A stretch of 47,376 nt of DNA from Megasphaera cerevisiae DSM 20462 (GTDB lineage Bacteria; Bacillota; Negativicutes; Veillonellales; Megasphaeraceae): contig NZ_LEKT01000022.1 of NCBI RefSeq assembly GCF_001045675.1, positions 1 through 47,376 on the forward strand, in the 5' to 3' direction. The notes under the pieces were generated by a model, which saw nothing but the letters and a program-made list of their open reading frames with translations, searched no databases and had not been told where the DNA came from. A program made the position numbers and the translations under genes. Below, piece by piece: positions 9,175-18,278 of this stretch (positions are counted from its first letter, which is position 1; each line of letters opens with the position of its first letter).

Positions 9175-10278
9175 TTAATTATTTTCCACTATCCGTTCAG
9201 CCATGGCCGCCGCTCTTTCGCGAATTCCCGGTCGTTGCATGATGCTTTGGGGATCATTGGCTGTCTCGATCAGTGCAAAGTAAGGCGGCAAAATAAAGTT
9301 TTTATTACAGGTCATTGCATCAAGAACCTGTTCCGCTACAAGATCACCGCCACTGTATCCGGAAACGACGAGGGCATAGATTTTCTTTTGTGAAAAAGCG
9401 CTGACATCCTTACGGAACAGCGCCGTCAACCGATTAAAAAAAGCCATAATATTCGCGCTGACCGCATCATTGTAATTGGGACAAATCAACATAATCGCAT
9501 CACACCAGCCTACGGCAGGATACACTTTATCCACCATTACGCCGCCATAAAAGCAATCTTCCTGCTCGCCAAAATGGAGGCAAGCTTCATAGCTGCATCC
9601 CCGGCAATCGACGACTGCACCGTTGCGAAGAGAGATTTCCGTCGTCTCCACCCGACTGCCCATAGCCTGACGTATCAGTTCCCACAAAAGCAGTGTATTG
9701 GAGGTTTTACGACTGCTAGCATGAAGCACCAATATGCGCAGCCTGCGAGGCGGCGCTTCTTTTGGCAGCCCACGCTGCCGGCAGGCCGCAAAAGCCGCTG
9801 TCTTCTGTACCAGAGCAGCCGCACTGTTTTTATAAGCCTGCAGCTTGTCTACTCCCTGCAGCCGGGCCTGCGTACTGAAATTATAAAGCGAACCCGTAGC
9901 TTCTACCAGCGGTTTACCCGGAAAGGCGCAGCCTGCCTGATTGGCTATGAAAATCAGCTCCCGCCCTATTTTTTTTGTAAAAAGCTCGCTGGGACCGTCT
10001 ACAATAACGGCCCCGCTCCAGCCGCGCAGGCATTGCGGATGTCCGGTCAGCCAGGAAATAAGACGTATATACGCCAAACTCATGCCCCCCTTTGGCAATA
10101 CCAGCGCAAACAACACTATATTTCCCTGTTTTCCCTGCTGAGCGGCACACAGCGCTTCCAAAGCTGCTTCCGTATAAATGACGTCAAATGCTGCGGTTCC
10201 CAAGGCATCCGCCAGTGCTTCCTCGATTCTCTCCGTACACGTATTTTCATTCCATCCTACCTTAACAAGTGCCAGCAT
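9175..10278 (-). CDS. Tandem flavodoxin-fold protein (NADPH-dependent FMN reductase-like)
   Basis: The C-terminal half (about 180-367) is a flavodoxin/NADPH-dependent FMN reductase domain: LRILVLHASSRKTSNTL is the phosphate-binding loop, CRGCSYEACLHFG a Cys-rich loop, and CDAIMLICPNYNDAVSANI the second flavin loop. The first 165 residues also look flavodoxin-like but degenerate (NIVLFALVLPKGG, GAVIVDGPSELFTK, AGCAFPGKPLVEATGS), suggesting an old duplication in which only one half binds flavin. Family members reduce flavins, quinones or metals, but the substrate is not evident. It lies 12 bases downstream of a dehydrogenase-like gene in an apparent two-gene operon. Confidence 0.7.
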   Translation of the reverse strand: MLALVKVGWNENTCTERIEEALADALGTAAFDVIYTEAALEALCAAQQGKQGNIVLFALVLPKGGMSLAYIRLISWLTGHPQCLRGWSGAVIVDGPSELFTKKIGRELIFIANQAGCAFPGKPLVEATGSLYNFSTQARLQGVDKLQAYKNSAAALVQKTAAFAACRQRGLPKEAPPRRLRILVLHASSRKTSNTLLLWELIRQAMGSRVETTEISLRNGAVVDCRGCSYEACLHFGEQEDCFYGGVMVDKVYPAVGWCDAIMLICPNYNDAVSANIMAFFNRLTALFRKDVSAFSQKKIYALVVSGYSGGDLVAEQVLDAMTCNKNFILPPYFALIETANDPQSIMQRPGIRERAAAMAERIVENN

Positions 10279-10290
10279 ACTTCTGTCACC

Positions 10291-11292
10291 TCATTTCCAA
10301 GGAAGCTCCGCAAGATTGACATATGCCTGCTTCAGCCGTTCATACAATAAACTGCAGACAGCAGCGTCTTCATACACCGGGCCCTGCTCCGTCATCCGAT
10401 TTTTGACACCAAAATAGGCTCCATTCCCAGCATCACCTAAATATACCGAACCGTAGTGCCATTGCCCCCGCAACGTAAGCAGAATGGACAGCGCCGCAGA
10501 TGATAATGCCGGTGCAATATAAGGCTTGTACCCCAGTTCCCGCACCATACTATTAGCATGAACGACCAAACCGGTCAGCTGACGCGACAAGACATCATTA
10601 TATTCAGACAAGCTGTCCGCAAGAACCAGATCCTGCCCATGCGGGCCAAAGGCTCTGCCTTCTGTGAGATAGCGGGAATAGGCCTCATTTCGTTCGGCAT
10701 AATAACAGGCCCGCGCATTCATGACTCCCAGTCCGTATCCCTGAATCTGGGCCGGGCGGAGACCCGATTCCATAAAAAACGCACGGCATAGCGGGTCTAC
10801 TGGGTCTGATACGATACACACAAGGCCTTTAAAAGCAGCCTCCCCGGCAAGAGCGGCAGCATGCCGTACCAGTTCCAGATTGGCTTCAAGCTGGGACATG
10901 CGCACATCGCCTACGACCCCCACAGGAGGAACGCCCTTGCTGGCACAGAAAATAAACACATCACACGCAAACAGACTGGCTTCATCTATAATGCCGACTG
11001 GTGGAAGCATAGGATAAGACGCATCGGCCGTGCCGGCAAAGGGATACCGTACCTGATTCATTTCCATTTCCAATCGTTCCGTGTTGTTTGTATTGATATC
11101 ACAAATACCCAGAGACTGAATAACATCGGCTCCCAAAAGGCGCAGCCCCAGAAGCATTGTCATGCCCACATCACCCAGAGCCAATATGTGAACCTTTTTC
11201 GGTTTCCGGCATAATGGATTGTAATCAAGACGCAGCAGCTCGGAGACACCGATGGCTGCCGGCACCTCACTAATATGATAGGATCGTTTCAT
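10291..11292 (-). CDS. Lactate/malate dehydrogenase-like protein of unknown substrate
   Basis: The 333-residue protein has a Rossmann nucleotide-binding segment (VHILALGDVGMTMLLGLRL, GDVG at 40-43, acidic CDIN at 64-67) and LDH/MDH-like landmarks in the right order: VSDPVDP at 161-167 (compare TNPVD), MNAR with R194 in the place of the substrate-aligning Arg, and FGPHGQD with H218 in the place of the catalytic His. The N-terminus carries about 30 extra residues. The Asn usually found in the TNP motif is replaced by Asp163. It is clearly divergent from housekeeping enzymes, so I do not assign lactate or malate. A strong AGGAGG precedes the ATG. The downstream partner is a flavodoxin-fold protein. 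Confidence 0.6.
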   Translation of the reverse strand: MKRSYHISEVPAAIGVSELLRLDYNPLCRKPKKVHILALGDVGMTMLLGLRLLGADVIQSLGICDINTNNTERLEMEMNQVRYPFAGTADASYPMLPPVGIIDEASLFACDVFIFCASKGVPPVGVVGDVRMSQLEANLELVRHAAALAGEAAFKGLVCIVSDPVDPLCRAFFMESGLRPAQIQGYGLGVMNARACYYAERNEAYSRYLTEGRAFGPHGQDLVLADSLSEYNDVLSRQLTGLVVHANSMVRELGYKPYIAPALSSAALSILLTLRGQWHYGSVYLGDAGNGAYFGVKNRMTEQGPVYEDAAVCSLLYERLKQAYVNLAELPWK

Positions 11293-11299
11293 TTCTTTC

Positions 11300-11590
11300 C
11301 TCCTATTACAATAGATGTATCGATAAGGAAAGCGGTTCGCTACCGTTCCTCGTCTACCTCATTACTTAAATTGCAGAATGGATGAAGCATGGATCTGGCA
11401 TTTTCTCCTGGAACTTACCGTCCGTATGAAAGTCTGTCATACGAAGAGCGAGATTCAGAACCTCGGCTATATTACTCGCCTCGTCAGAAAGCACACAGGA
11501 AGGTATTACGAGCCTGTGGCTGAATGGTTATCGGCTGCCGGTATTTTACTTAGCCGTATGGATACAAAACGCGCACAACTCAATTTTTCT
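11300..11590 (+). ncRNA. Candidate structured RNA / orphan plus-strand transcript
   Basis: This gap holds no clear gene, yet a good plus-strand terminator ends it (11591-11617) with no plus-strand gene upstream. Short complementary arms are visible, for example CACAGG...CCTGTG (11493-11517) and CGGCT...AGCCG (11531-11555). A 44-codon frame (11389-11523) lacks a ribosome site. Only a -10-like TACAAT (11307-11312) suggests a promoter. It could equally be part of a minus-strand leader of the dehydrogenase-like operon. No known RNA family was recognised. Confidence 0.3.
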
Positions 11591-11617
11591 AAGCTGGCGT
11601 TACGCGGCAGCTTTTTT
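11591..11617 (+). terminator. Orphan plus-strand terminator
   Basis: AAGCTG (11591-11596) pairs with CAGCTT (11608-11613) with an inner GCGT/ACGC stem, followed by six T residues. On the minus strand the T run is poor, so it points rightward, although both flanking genes are on the minus strand. Confidence 0.55.
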
Positions 11618-11715
11618 GTCATGTATAAATTTCAGGCAATACGGTTCTTCAATTTATACTTGCCTTTTTACTTGCAGGCTTCCATAACGTATATTATATA
11701 TGTATATAAAGATTT

Positions 11716-14700
11716 CTATTGTTTTACCGTTTCCCCTGTACCGTTATCCGTTTCACCCCACCGCAGACGGACAAGCCGTTCGATATCATTTTCGATAAAA
11801 CGGGTCGGATCCATATTTTCATCAAAACGGACACCAACATCAATATCTGGAACACGGGGATACATAATGACCTCGCCAAGACGTTTCAGCGTCAACCGCT
11901 TTTCATAGGTCTCTTGATATACATCCTGGAGCGTATGCATAATAAGGGCCGCATTCTTCAGGCATGTCAGAGAATAGAGGAAATCCGCCCTGGCATTTCC
12001 CTTGCCGATAAAGGCTGGCTTGACATAGGGCAAAACCAGATTGATAGACGGATTGCTGTCATAGCCGCTGTAATTATGTGCATTGTCGATACTGTCACCG
12101 CCAATAAACGGGTAACAATCTCTTTCGTTCAGCCACACCTCGAGCGTCGGAAGAAAATAAGCACTTTCTGCCTGAATATTTTTTTCGGCCATCATATCCA
12201 TGGCTTGACCAGTCATGACGCCAACCAGTACTCGTTTGATGTCTATGTCATTTTTCATCAGATACGGAGTCAGCATGCGCATGCGATGGCCTTTATGAAG
12301 CAAGTCATCTATGAGGATAACCGGTCTGTTGAAGGATTTAATAGTCTTGACCTGATTACTTACGGATGAATAATGATGCGTCTCCGCAATGGTAAAGCCC
12401 TTAACGGATCTGTTGAAATATTTATCAATATGCAGTGTTTTCGTCACCGTATTGGGCACGAGAACATCACTTAGTGCCTTGCCAAAGGGGACCGACATAT
12501 ACGGACCGCGCCGTTTATTTTTATCCTCAATAATTGATACACCGTTGATATCTGCTACTTTGCGAATGATTTTATTATGTACCGCACTCATGTTAAAGGA
12601 TAACAGCAGCTTGCCCGGATAAATCCGGTTTAACGCTGACAACAGATTATTATGGGCTTCGTAAATAGCCCGCCGCACACGGGGATTTTTATTGAAAGGA
12701 TTTTTAATCGTTGTCTCCACATCTCGAAAAATAACGATAGGTGATTTCATATCAACGGCATACAAAGGACGTTGGGCACCAGGCGGCGCAATATTGACGA
12801 AGCCTTGCCGTTCCAGAGCTGCAATCGTATTTTCGTCATAGCCGGCCTCGTCGACAGGATGATATACAGCATAGGAAAAATCACGAGCAATCAGTTCTGT
12901 TAAAATTTCCGTAATGATAATCTGACTAACGTTAGCGATACCCGACTTGTCGTCAGCATACAGAAAACCGATACAGGCAATGCGGCCCGCAGCGGCACTG
13001 CGAATATGCGCTGCGATCCGGGAATCGCCGAATTCCTTCAGAAGATGCAGCGTCCCGACACGATGCACTGCCGCATAGGCAATCATAGCCTTGTCCTGAC
13101 TCGCATCGTCGATATACAAGGTCCAGACATAATCCTTTTCAACATAACGATCAAGAATGTCGGTATCATAGCCTGTATCCCAAAGTTTGCCGCAGACCGG
13201 CCAGAGACTTTCGGCCCCGCGCGGCTTGAAGGCGCCAATCCCAATTTCCCGTGCCTCCAGAACATGCTTATATGCCGGTTCACGCAGGTATAAATTATTG
13301 TCATAAATAAAATTTTGAGCTACGGCATCAATAAGGTTTGAAATATCACGGTTTAAATCAATATTTTCCCTGATTTTAGTCGAGCTGATGTCCTCGTAAA
13401 ATTTATCCAGCGTCAGATATATGACATCGGCCTGAATGCCATGACTGACATCGGTATGTTCAACCGCCTCGTTTTCCCGTGTTTCCCGGGCAAAGGCAAT
13501 ATGGTTAACCGTATGAATGGAATCGGCAGACGGTTTGATTTTATATGCCGAAGCATTTTCAATAACATCCGTCCCTACAGCAATATATAATTCCTTGTCC
13601 GAAAAAATCTGTTTCAGCCGCCGTATATCAGACGGATTGGCAATATTGACAGGAATATCGTCCGGGAATGGATACATATCCTCTTCGTCAGCAACGGACA
13701 TATTCATGATTTTGCGACGCATCAGACGGGGCTGAGTATGCTTAGACCAAGAGAATTCATCCAGGGCAAGATATATGTCAAAGCCCAAATCCCTGATTTT
13801 TTTGGCTACCGCCTTGTGTCCCAGACTAAAGGGATCAAAGGTCCCCGGATAAAAGCAGGCACGCCGTCCCGTGGCAAAGGCAAAAGGCATACCGTCAAAC
13901 TCATGCAGTCCAATGTATCTGTATATGTGATTTAGCACGGCAGCATTACTGTAAAAGTCCAGGGTTCCTTCTATATTTTCATCAAGAAGAACCATCATTT
14001 TTTTATAGCAATGAACAAATAGAAAATTTTTCTGTTCCATGGACATAATCGGACTGTGAAAAATAAATTTTCCAATATCCCGAAAGGCATCCCGACTCAA
14101 TTCCTTATCATAATGTGCATAAGCTTTAATCATAATATATAAAAGCCGACGCTGCCGCAATTCGTTAATTTCCGGCGCATCGTGAAATTCAGCGGTAAAT
14201 TCAGCAAATTTTTCCAAAATAACGCCTACGGTATGAACCATTGCCGATGCCAGAGGTATATTGACTGTCAAAATCTGCGCTTCAATCGTGCTGACAAACT
14301 CATCCAGCTCCTGCGGCGGCAGTTTCAAAATCATGCGCCCCAGAAATTCAGGAACATATTTGGAAATCTGCGGATCGCCGATTTCCAGGCCATTAAACAA
14401 TTCGACGGCCAGTTCATTGCGCTGGGAATAGGTCATGTTAGAAGAAATAGTAAGCAGACTTTCACCGGCGGCGCGACGGACAAAAATAGTTTCACTGACC
14501 TTCAATAAATTAGTCAAATGCATTCCCAAATGCATAACACCGCCTACATCACACGGATCATCCACATAACGCAGCATCAGTTCTATATTCGCTACCTTGA
14601 TGATCCAGTGCGTTCCCTGCTTCAAATCTATCAAGAAAAGATTGCCTTCTTTTTCGGCAAAGGACCGACGGTCTTCAGGCAGCTTCATGATCTGCAGTAA

Positions 14701-16584
14701 ATCACGGTAATACTGCTCCTGTGTATACTGCGGAAACAAATGACGAGCCGCATTTAAAGCAGCTACGCAAAGATCATTTTGCGCAGACTGTCTGGCTTCC
14801 CGGATAAATATCGCTGCTGTTTCCATAACATCGGCAGTGATGCAGTCCCGATCCACATCCACCAAAACTTTGAGAAGGATGATATACCGTTCCGGCGGAT
14901 AGTTCGATGTTTCATAATATTTTCTCATGGCCGTCATGTAGATCGTCCGGTCAGCCGGCCGGCAGCCGGCGAGGACAGCACAAATAAAGCTGCTGAGGCA
15001 ATAGCCAATCCAAAGTTTATGCTGTTCCGTAAACCGCAGTTCCGGATAGATAATCATTTCCACATATTGTGAAAACAGGGAATAATTGGTAATCGCTTTA
15101 TCCGGAAGGGAAACACCCTGCGGCAGTTCCTTGGTATACGTATCATTAAATTTTGCCACTATCCGTCCCATCAGAACAGCTGCCTGCATACGAATATCGC
15201 CCTCTTTATGAGACAACAGCTCGTAAAGAAATTTCAAGATCATCATTTTCTGATGTTCCGTCATATATGTCGAATATTCTTCAAATATACCGATATACGT
15301 GCGAACATTTTTCCACAGTCGTTCACTTCGAGCTGCTTCAATGAGATTTCCAAAATCGCTTTCATCACGAAAAATGCTCATAAGGCGGATATTATGATCA
15401 ATAGCGGCATATTTTAGCTGATCGACGATTTCTTCTCCCTCCATCAGCACCTTTTCGCGACGGGCCTGCTGCGGCTGAGCTTCCCACTCCTGTGACAGAT
15501 TTTGAGGCAGCTCCACAGTTACACCTTGTTCAACCATAAATTTTTCAAAGTCTGCGAGCTTGGCATACACCTTCTGATAGCGGTGTTTTTTGGCTTCATC
15601 CACATTGTCCAGCTTACCTAAAATGACGTCAAAAGCCTCTGCTAAAGAATAAAAATGAACGATTTCATTTCCTTCCTTATCCCGACTGCTCTTAACGCGA
15701 AAATCAGCATAAATCAGCAGCAGCGATTCCACAGACAAATTTTCCAGTTCCAAATCCCACACAGAATGATTAGCCGCTATGTGACCGATAGACGACAGTC
15801 CCATACGGCGGCAGCACATTCCCGTGTAATAATAATGCAAATACGGCACTCGTTTCTCTTCATTTTTTTTACAGCCATATTTACCAATATCATGACAAGC
15901 TGCAGCTCCCGAGATCAGTGCCAAATCGACAGGCACGGCGAACTGGCACAGCTGCCGGGCTGCATACATAGCAACATAATGGACGCCGCCAATATGCCCC
16001 AGCGTGTTAAACGGTGAAATATCCACGCCTATACGCATAAATTCATACACATAATAGTCCGCCGCCAGCTTCCGCATATGCAGATATTCCCGTGTATAGC
16101 CCTGGGCCAGAACTTCTTCCTCGCCGAGAAGCATAATCATTCGGGTCGGATCAAAGGGAAGTACACTGTTTTCATACTGATACAGGCCACGCAGAATCTG
16201 CATGAGCAGCTGCCGGCCGCTGCGATAGGGGTCGGTACGACCGGCGGCATGAGCAACGCCTTCGCCATCCCAGCCTTTCCAAGCGGCGCCTGTCCCCGGA
16301 AACATGCGTTCCAAGACATAGCAATAGCAATACGCCAACCAGCCGCCTTCCGGTTCTTCAGACAAAACGGGCACATATTTCCGGACCGCCGCTACGACCA
16401 CGCGGGAATCAAATCGCCCATCAGGACAGCAGTCCTCCGCCAGTTGTGCTGCCATCTCCTGAAGGTGACTGGTACGAATATACGCTGTCATTTGATTTTT
16501 ATCCCGTCCAGTCATTTTCAGGAAGCCGCTGTCCTGCAAAGCCTTGCAAAGAAATTCAAAAACTGCAATTTTCTTTTCTTTCAT
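11716..16584 (-). CDS. Giant multidomain HD / nucleotidyltransferase / acetyltransferase-like / phosphoribosyltransferase-like protein
   Basis: The protein has 1622 residues. Numbering here is from an upstream in-frame ATG at 16602; subtract six for the preferred start at 16584, which follows AGGAGA by six bases. An HD phosphohydrolase domain (about 195-345) shows H208, H237-D238 (ACHDIGKYG), H256, H279 and D300. Residues 400-900 are helical, repeat-like (ARM/HEAT-style) and lack obvious motifs. A NadD/cytidylyltransferase-type domain (about 912-1100) has FYPGTFDPFSLGH at 917-929 and ISSTKIR at 1072-1078; the usual H-x-G-H reads S-L-G-H. Residues 1115-1285 resemble a GNAT acetyltransferase. 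Residues 1295-1500 include VILIDDLLHKG (1428-1438), a PRPP-loop-like phosphoribosyltransferase motif. The parts suggest nucleotide or NAD-type cofactor metabolism, but no function is assigned. ppsR lies 86 bases upstream. Confidence 0.75.
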   Translation of the reverse strand: MKEKKIAVFEFLCKALQDSGFLKMTGRDKNQMTAYIRTSHLQEMAAQLAEDCCPDGRFDSRVVVAAVRKYVPVLSEEPEGGWLAYCYCYVLERMFPGTGAAWKGWDGEGVAHAAGRTDPYRSGRQLLMQILRGLYQYENSVLPFDPTRMIMLLGEEEVLAQGYTREYLHMRKLAADYYVYEFMRIGVDISPFNTLGHIGGVHYVAMYAARQLCQFAVPVDLALISGAAACHDIGKYGCKKNEEKRVPYLHYYYTGMCCRRMGLSSIGHIAANHSVWDLELENLSVESLLLIYADFRVKSSRDKEGNEIVHFYSLAEAFDVILGKLDNVDEAKKHRYQKVYAKLADFEKFMVEQGVTVELPQNLSQEWEAQPQQARREKVLMEGEEIVDQLKYAAIDHNIRLMSIFRDESDFGNLIEAARSERLWKNVRTYIGIFEEYSTYMTEHQKMMILKFLYELLSHKEGDIRMQAAVLMGRIVAKFNDTYTKELPQGVSLPDKAITNYSLFSQYVEMIIYPELRFTEQHKLWIGYCLSSFICAVLAGCRPADRTIYMTAMRKYYETSNYPPERYIILLKVLVDVDRDCITADVMETAAIFIREARQSAQNDLCVAALNAARHLFPQYTQEQYYRDLLQIMKLPEDRRSFAEKEGNLFLIDLKQGTHWIIKVANIELMLRYVDDPCDVGGVMHLGMHLTNLLKVSETIFVRRAAGESLLTISSNMTYSQRNELAVELFNGLEIGDPQISKYVPEFLGRMILKLPPQELDEFVSTIEAQILTVNIPLASAMVHTVGVILEKFAEFTAEFHDAPEINELRQRRLLYIMIKAYAHYDKELSRDAFRDIGKFIFHSPIMSMEQKNFLFVHCYKKMMVLLDENIEGTLDFYSNAAVLNHIYRYIGLHEFDGMPFAFATGRRACFYPGTFDPFSLGHKAVAKKIRDLGFDIYLALDEFSWSKHTQPRLMRRKIMNMSVADEEDMYPFPDDIPVNIANPSDIRRLKQIFSDKELYIAVGTDVIENASAYKIKPSADSIHTVNHIAFARETRENEAVEHTDVSHGIQADVIYLTLDKFYEDISSTKIRENIDLNRDISNLIDAVAQNFIYDNNLYLREPAYKHVLEAREIGIGAFKPRGAESLWPVCGKLWDTGYDTDILDRYVEKDYVWTLYIDDASQDKAMIAYAAVHRVGTLHLLKEFGDSRIAAHIRSAAAGRIACIGFLYADDKSGIANVSQIIITEILTELIARDFSYAVYHPVDEAGYDENTIAALERQGFVNIAPPGAQRPLYAVDMKSPIVIFRDVETTIKNPFNKNPRVRRAIYEAHNNLLSALNRIYPGKLLLSFNMSAVHNKIIRKVADINGVSIIEDKNKRRGPYMSVPFGKALSDVLVPNTVTKTLHIDKYFNRSVKGFTIAETHHYSSVSNQVKTIKSFNRPVILIDDLLHKGHRMRMLTPYLMKNDIDIKRVLVGVMTGQAMDMMAEKNIQAESAYFLPTLEVWLNERDCYPFIGGDSIDNAHNYSGYDSNPSINLVLPYVKPAFIGKGNARADFLYSLTCLKNAALIMHTLQDVYQETYEKRLTLKRLGEVIMYPRVPDIDVGVRFDENMDPTRFIENDIERLVRLRWGETDNGTGETVKQ

Positions 16585-16670
16585 CGCACTTCTCCTATGC
16601 AAAACACGCCGATTATACTATGTTATACCTGCCATAAGAAAACATGTACTTTTACTTAATTCATATCACA

Positions 16671-17492
16671 TTATTCGTGATACAGCTCCTTATTGCGCTT
16701 AACAATTTCCATAATGAGATTTGCCGTTTCTTCAATGGCTTTGGAGGATACATCAATAATTGGGCAGTGCAGACGGCGCATGATACTGCGAGCATACGTC
16801 AACTCCTCGTTGATGCGTTCAATATTAGCATAACTGGCATTGGAATCAAGTCCCATGCTGCGCAGCCGTTCAGACCGGATAAAATTCAATTTAAAAGGAT
16901 CAATAATAAGTCCAACCACTTTTCGTGCCGGTATTTCAAATAATTCCGGCGGCAGCGCTACCTCCGGCACCAGCGGGAGATTGGCGGCTTTAACTCGTTT
17001 ATGCGCCAGATACATGGAAAGAGGCGTCTTTGATGTACGAGAGACTCCAACAATGACAATATCGGCCTTGAGAAAGCCCATCGGATTCTTTCCATCATCA
17101 AATTTGACCGCAAATTCAATAGCTTCAACACGTTTAAAATATTCTTCATCCAGCTGATGGATCATACCGGCCTTCATGGTCGGTTCCGTATCGGTCAACG
17201 TACCTACACCGGACAGCATAGGCCCGATAATATCCACTACAGTCACCTTGGCAGACTGCGTCAGATCCTTTAATTTACGGCGCAGCACCGGTGAAATGAT
17301 CGTATAGCAAATCATAGCCTTATTTTCTTCAGCCTTTTTCACCAATTCCTCTATCTGCTGTTCCGACCGGATATACGGGAGACGGACAATATCAAATTCC
17401 TGCTTGTCATACTGACTGGCCGCTGCTCGTGCGACACGCTCGGCAGTATCACCAAGGGAATCAGAGCAAGCATAAATAATGGGTTTCGACAC
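16671..17492 (-). CDS. ppsR: PEP synthase regulatory protein (bifunctional kinase/pyrophosphorylase)
   Basis: This DUF299-family enzyme inactivates PEP synthase or pyruvate phosphate dikinase by ADP-dependent phosphorylation of an active-site Thr and reactivates it by phosphate-dependent removal. The 273-residue protein starts IIYACSDSLGDTAERV, has the P-loop GVSRTSKT at 149-156 and ends with RLHCPIIDVSSKAIEETA, all family features. It lies one base downstream of ccpN and near ppsA, whose TCH motif provides the expected target Thr, so the substrate is almost certainly PpsA. Confidence 0.93.
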   Translation of the reverse strand: MSKPIIYACSDSLGDTAERVARAAASQYDKQEFDIVRLPYIRSEQQIEELVKKAEENKAMICYTIISPVLRRKLKDLTQSAKVTVVDIIGPMLSGVGTLTDTEPTMKAGMIHQLDEEYFKRVEAIEFAVKFDDGKNPMGFLKADIVIVGVSRTSKTPLSMYLAHKRVKAANLPLVPEVALPPELFEIPARKVVGLIIDPFKLNFIRSERLRSMGLDSNASYANIERINEELTYARSIMRRLHCPIIDVSSKAIEETANLIMEIVKRNKELYHE

Positions 17493-17493
17493 G

Positions 17494-18135
17494 TTAATTT
17501 CTCCTTCCTAACCCGCATTCTACAAATAAACGAGTTATGTTGGTTTTAGATATTCTTCCGACAATCTGTAAATCTTTTTTTTCTTCCTTTTCCGTACTCA
17601 GCACGTTTACTACAGGAAGACAATCCACTTCGTATTCTATCATACGCTGTGCGGCAACCAGTGCTTTTTCATTGGGTTCCACATAAATCAATTTGCTTAC
17701 CGGCGTCATAACCATGCGCACCGGCAGCGCCCGCAAATCGTTGTTGCCCATTGCGGTTTTCAGTAAATCCTTACGGGATACGACTCCTGCCAAAATATTA
17801 TCCGTACCGACAAAAACAGTCCCTACATCCTCGGTAAACATGGCAATAATAGAATCATACGCACTGGTATGTTCCCCTACAATAACAGGCTGTGACAGGC
17901 ACGATTCAATACTGATATCTGTAATGGCCCGGGACAACAGATCTTTTTCCTTATTTCCTGTAAAGAAATAGCCCAGCTTGGGCCGCGCATCAACGAGTCC
18001 CAGCATAGTCAGAATCGCCAGGTCGGACCGCAGTGCCGCCCGGGTCACATGCAGCTGATTTGCAATATGCTGCCCTGTTATCGGGCTGTGTTCCTTGACA
18101 ATTTGTAAAATCGTTTCCTGCCGTTCCGATAACAT
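17494..18135 (-). CDS. ccpN: CcpN-like transcriptional repressor (HTH plus CBS pair)
   Basis: The first 60 residues form a winged helix (RQETILQIVKEHSPITGQHI, VTRAALRSDLAILTMLG). Residues about 75-205 contain two CBS domains (VFVGTDNILAGVVSRKDLLKT and KLIYVEPNEKALVAAQRM), which bind adenine nucleotides in related proteins. This is the architecture of B. subtilis CcpN (YqzB), which represses gluconeogenic genes and is likewise encoded beside the PpsR homologue. Length (213) matches. GGAGGTG lies before the ATG, and an extended -10 (TGGTACAAT, plus-strand 18186-18194) precedes it. Two candidate binding sites occur upstream of ppsA. Confidence 0.9.
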   Translation of the reverse strand: MLSERQETILQIVKEHSPITGQHIANQLHVTRAALRSDLAILTMLGLVDARPKLGYFFTGNKEKDLLSRAITDISIESCLSQPVIVGEHTSAYDSIIAMFTEDVGTVFVGTDNILAGVVSRKDLLKTAMGNNDLRALPVRMVMTPVSKLIYVEPNEKALVAAQRMIEYEVDCLPVVNVLSTEKEEKKDLQIVGRISKTNITRLFVECGLGRRN

Positions 18136-18215
18136 ATTGTGATTTCACCTCCTATTCTTCAAATAATAAGCACTACCGGTAATATTGTACCATATTTATG
18201 AAATGATATATACAT

Positions 18216-18266
18216 AAAAAAGGCAGGGCCAAAGTATTCCGCTCATTTCTTTGGCTCCGCCTTTTT
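18216..18266 (-). terminator. ppsA terminator
   Basis: AAAAAGGCAGGGCCAAAG and CTTTGGCTCCGCCTTTTT form an imperfect 18-bp stem. On the minus strand it is followed by TTTTTTATG. It separates ppsA from the ccpN-ppsR unit, which has its own promoter. Confidence 0.85.
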
Positions 18267-18278
18267 CAGTCTATCTGC

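Noticed and set aside
11378-11908. 176-codon plus-strand frame running into the giant gene
   Set aside because: No ribosome site; the latter half is antisense to the end of the giant protein, and it would read through the plus-strand terminator at 11591-11617.
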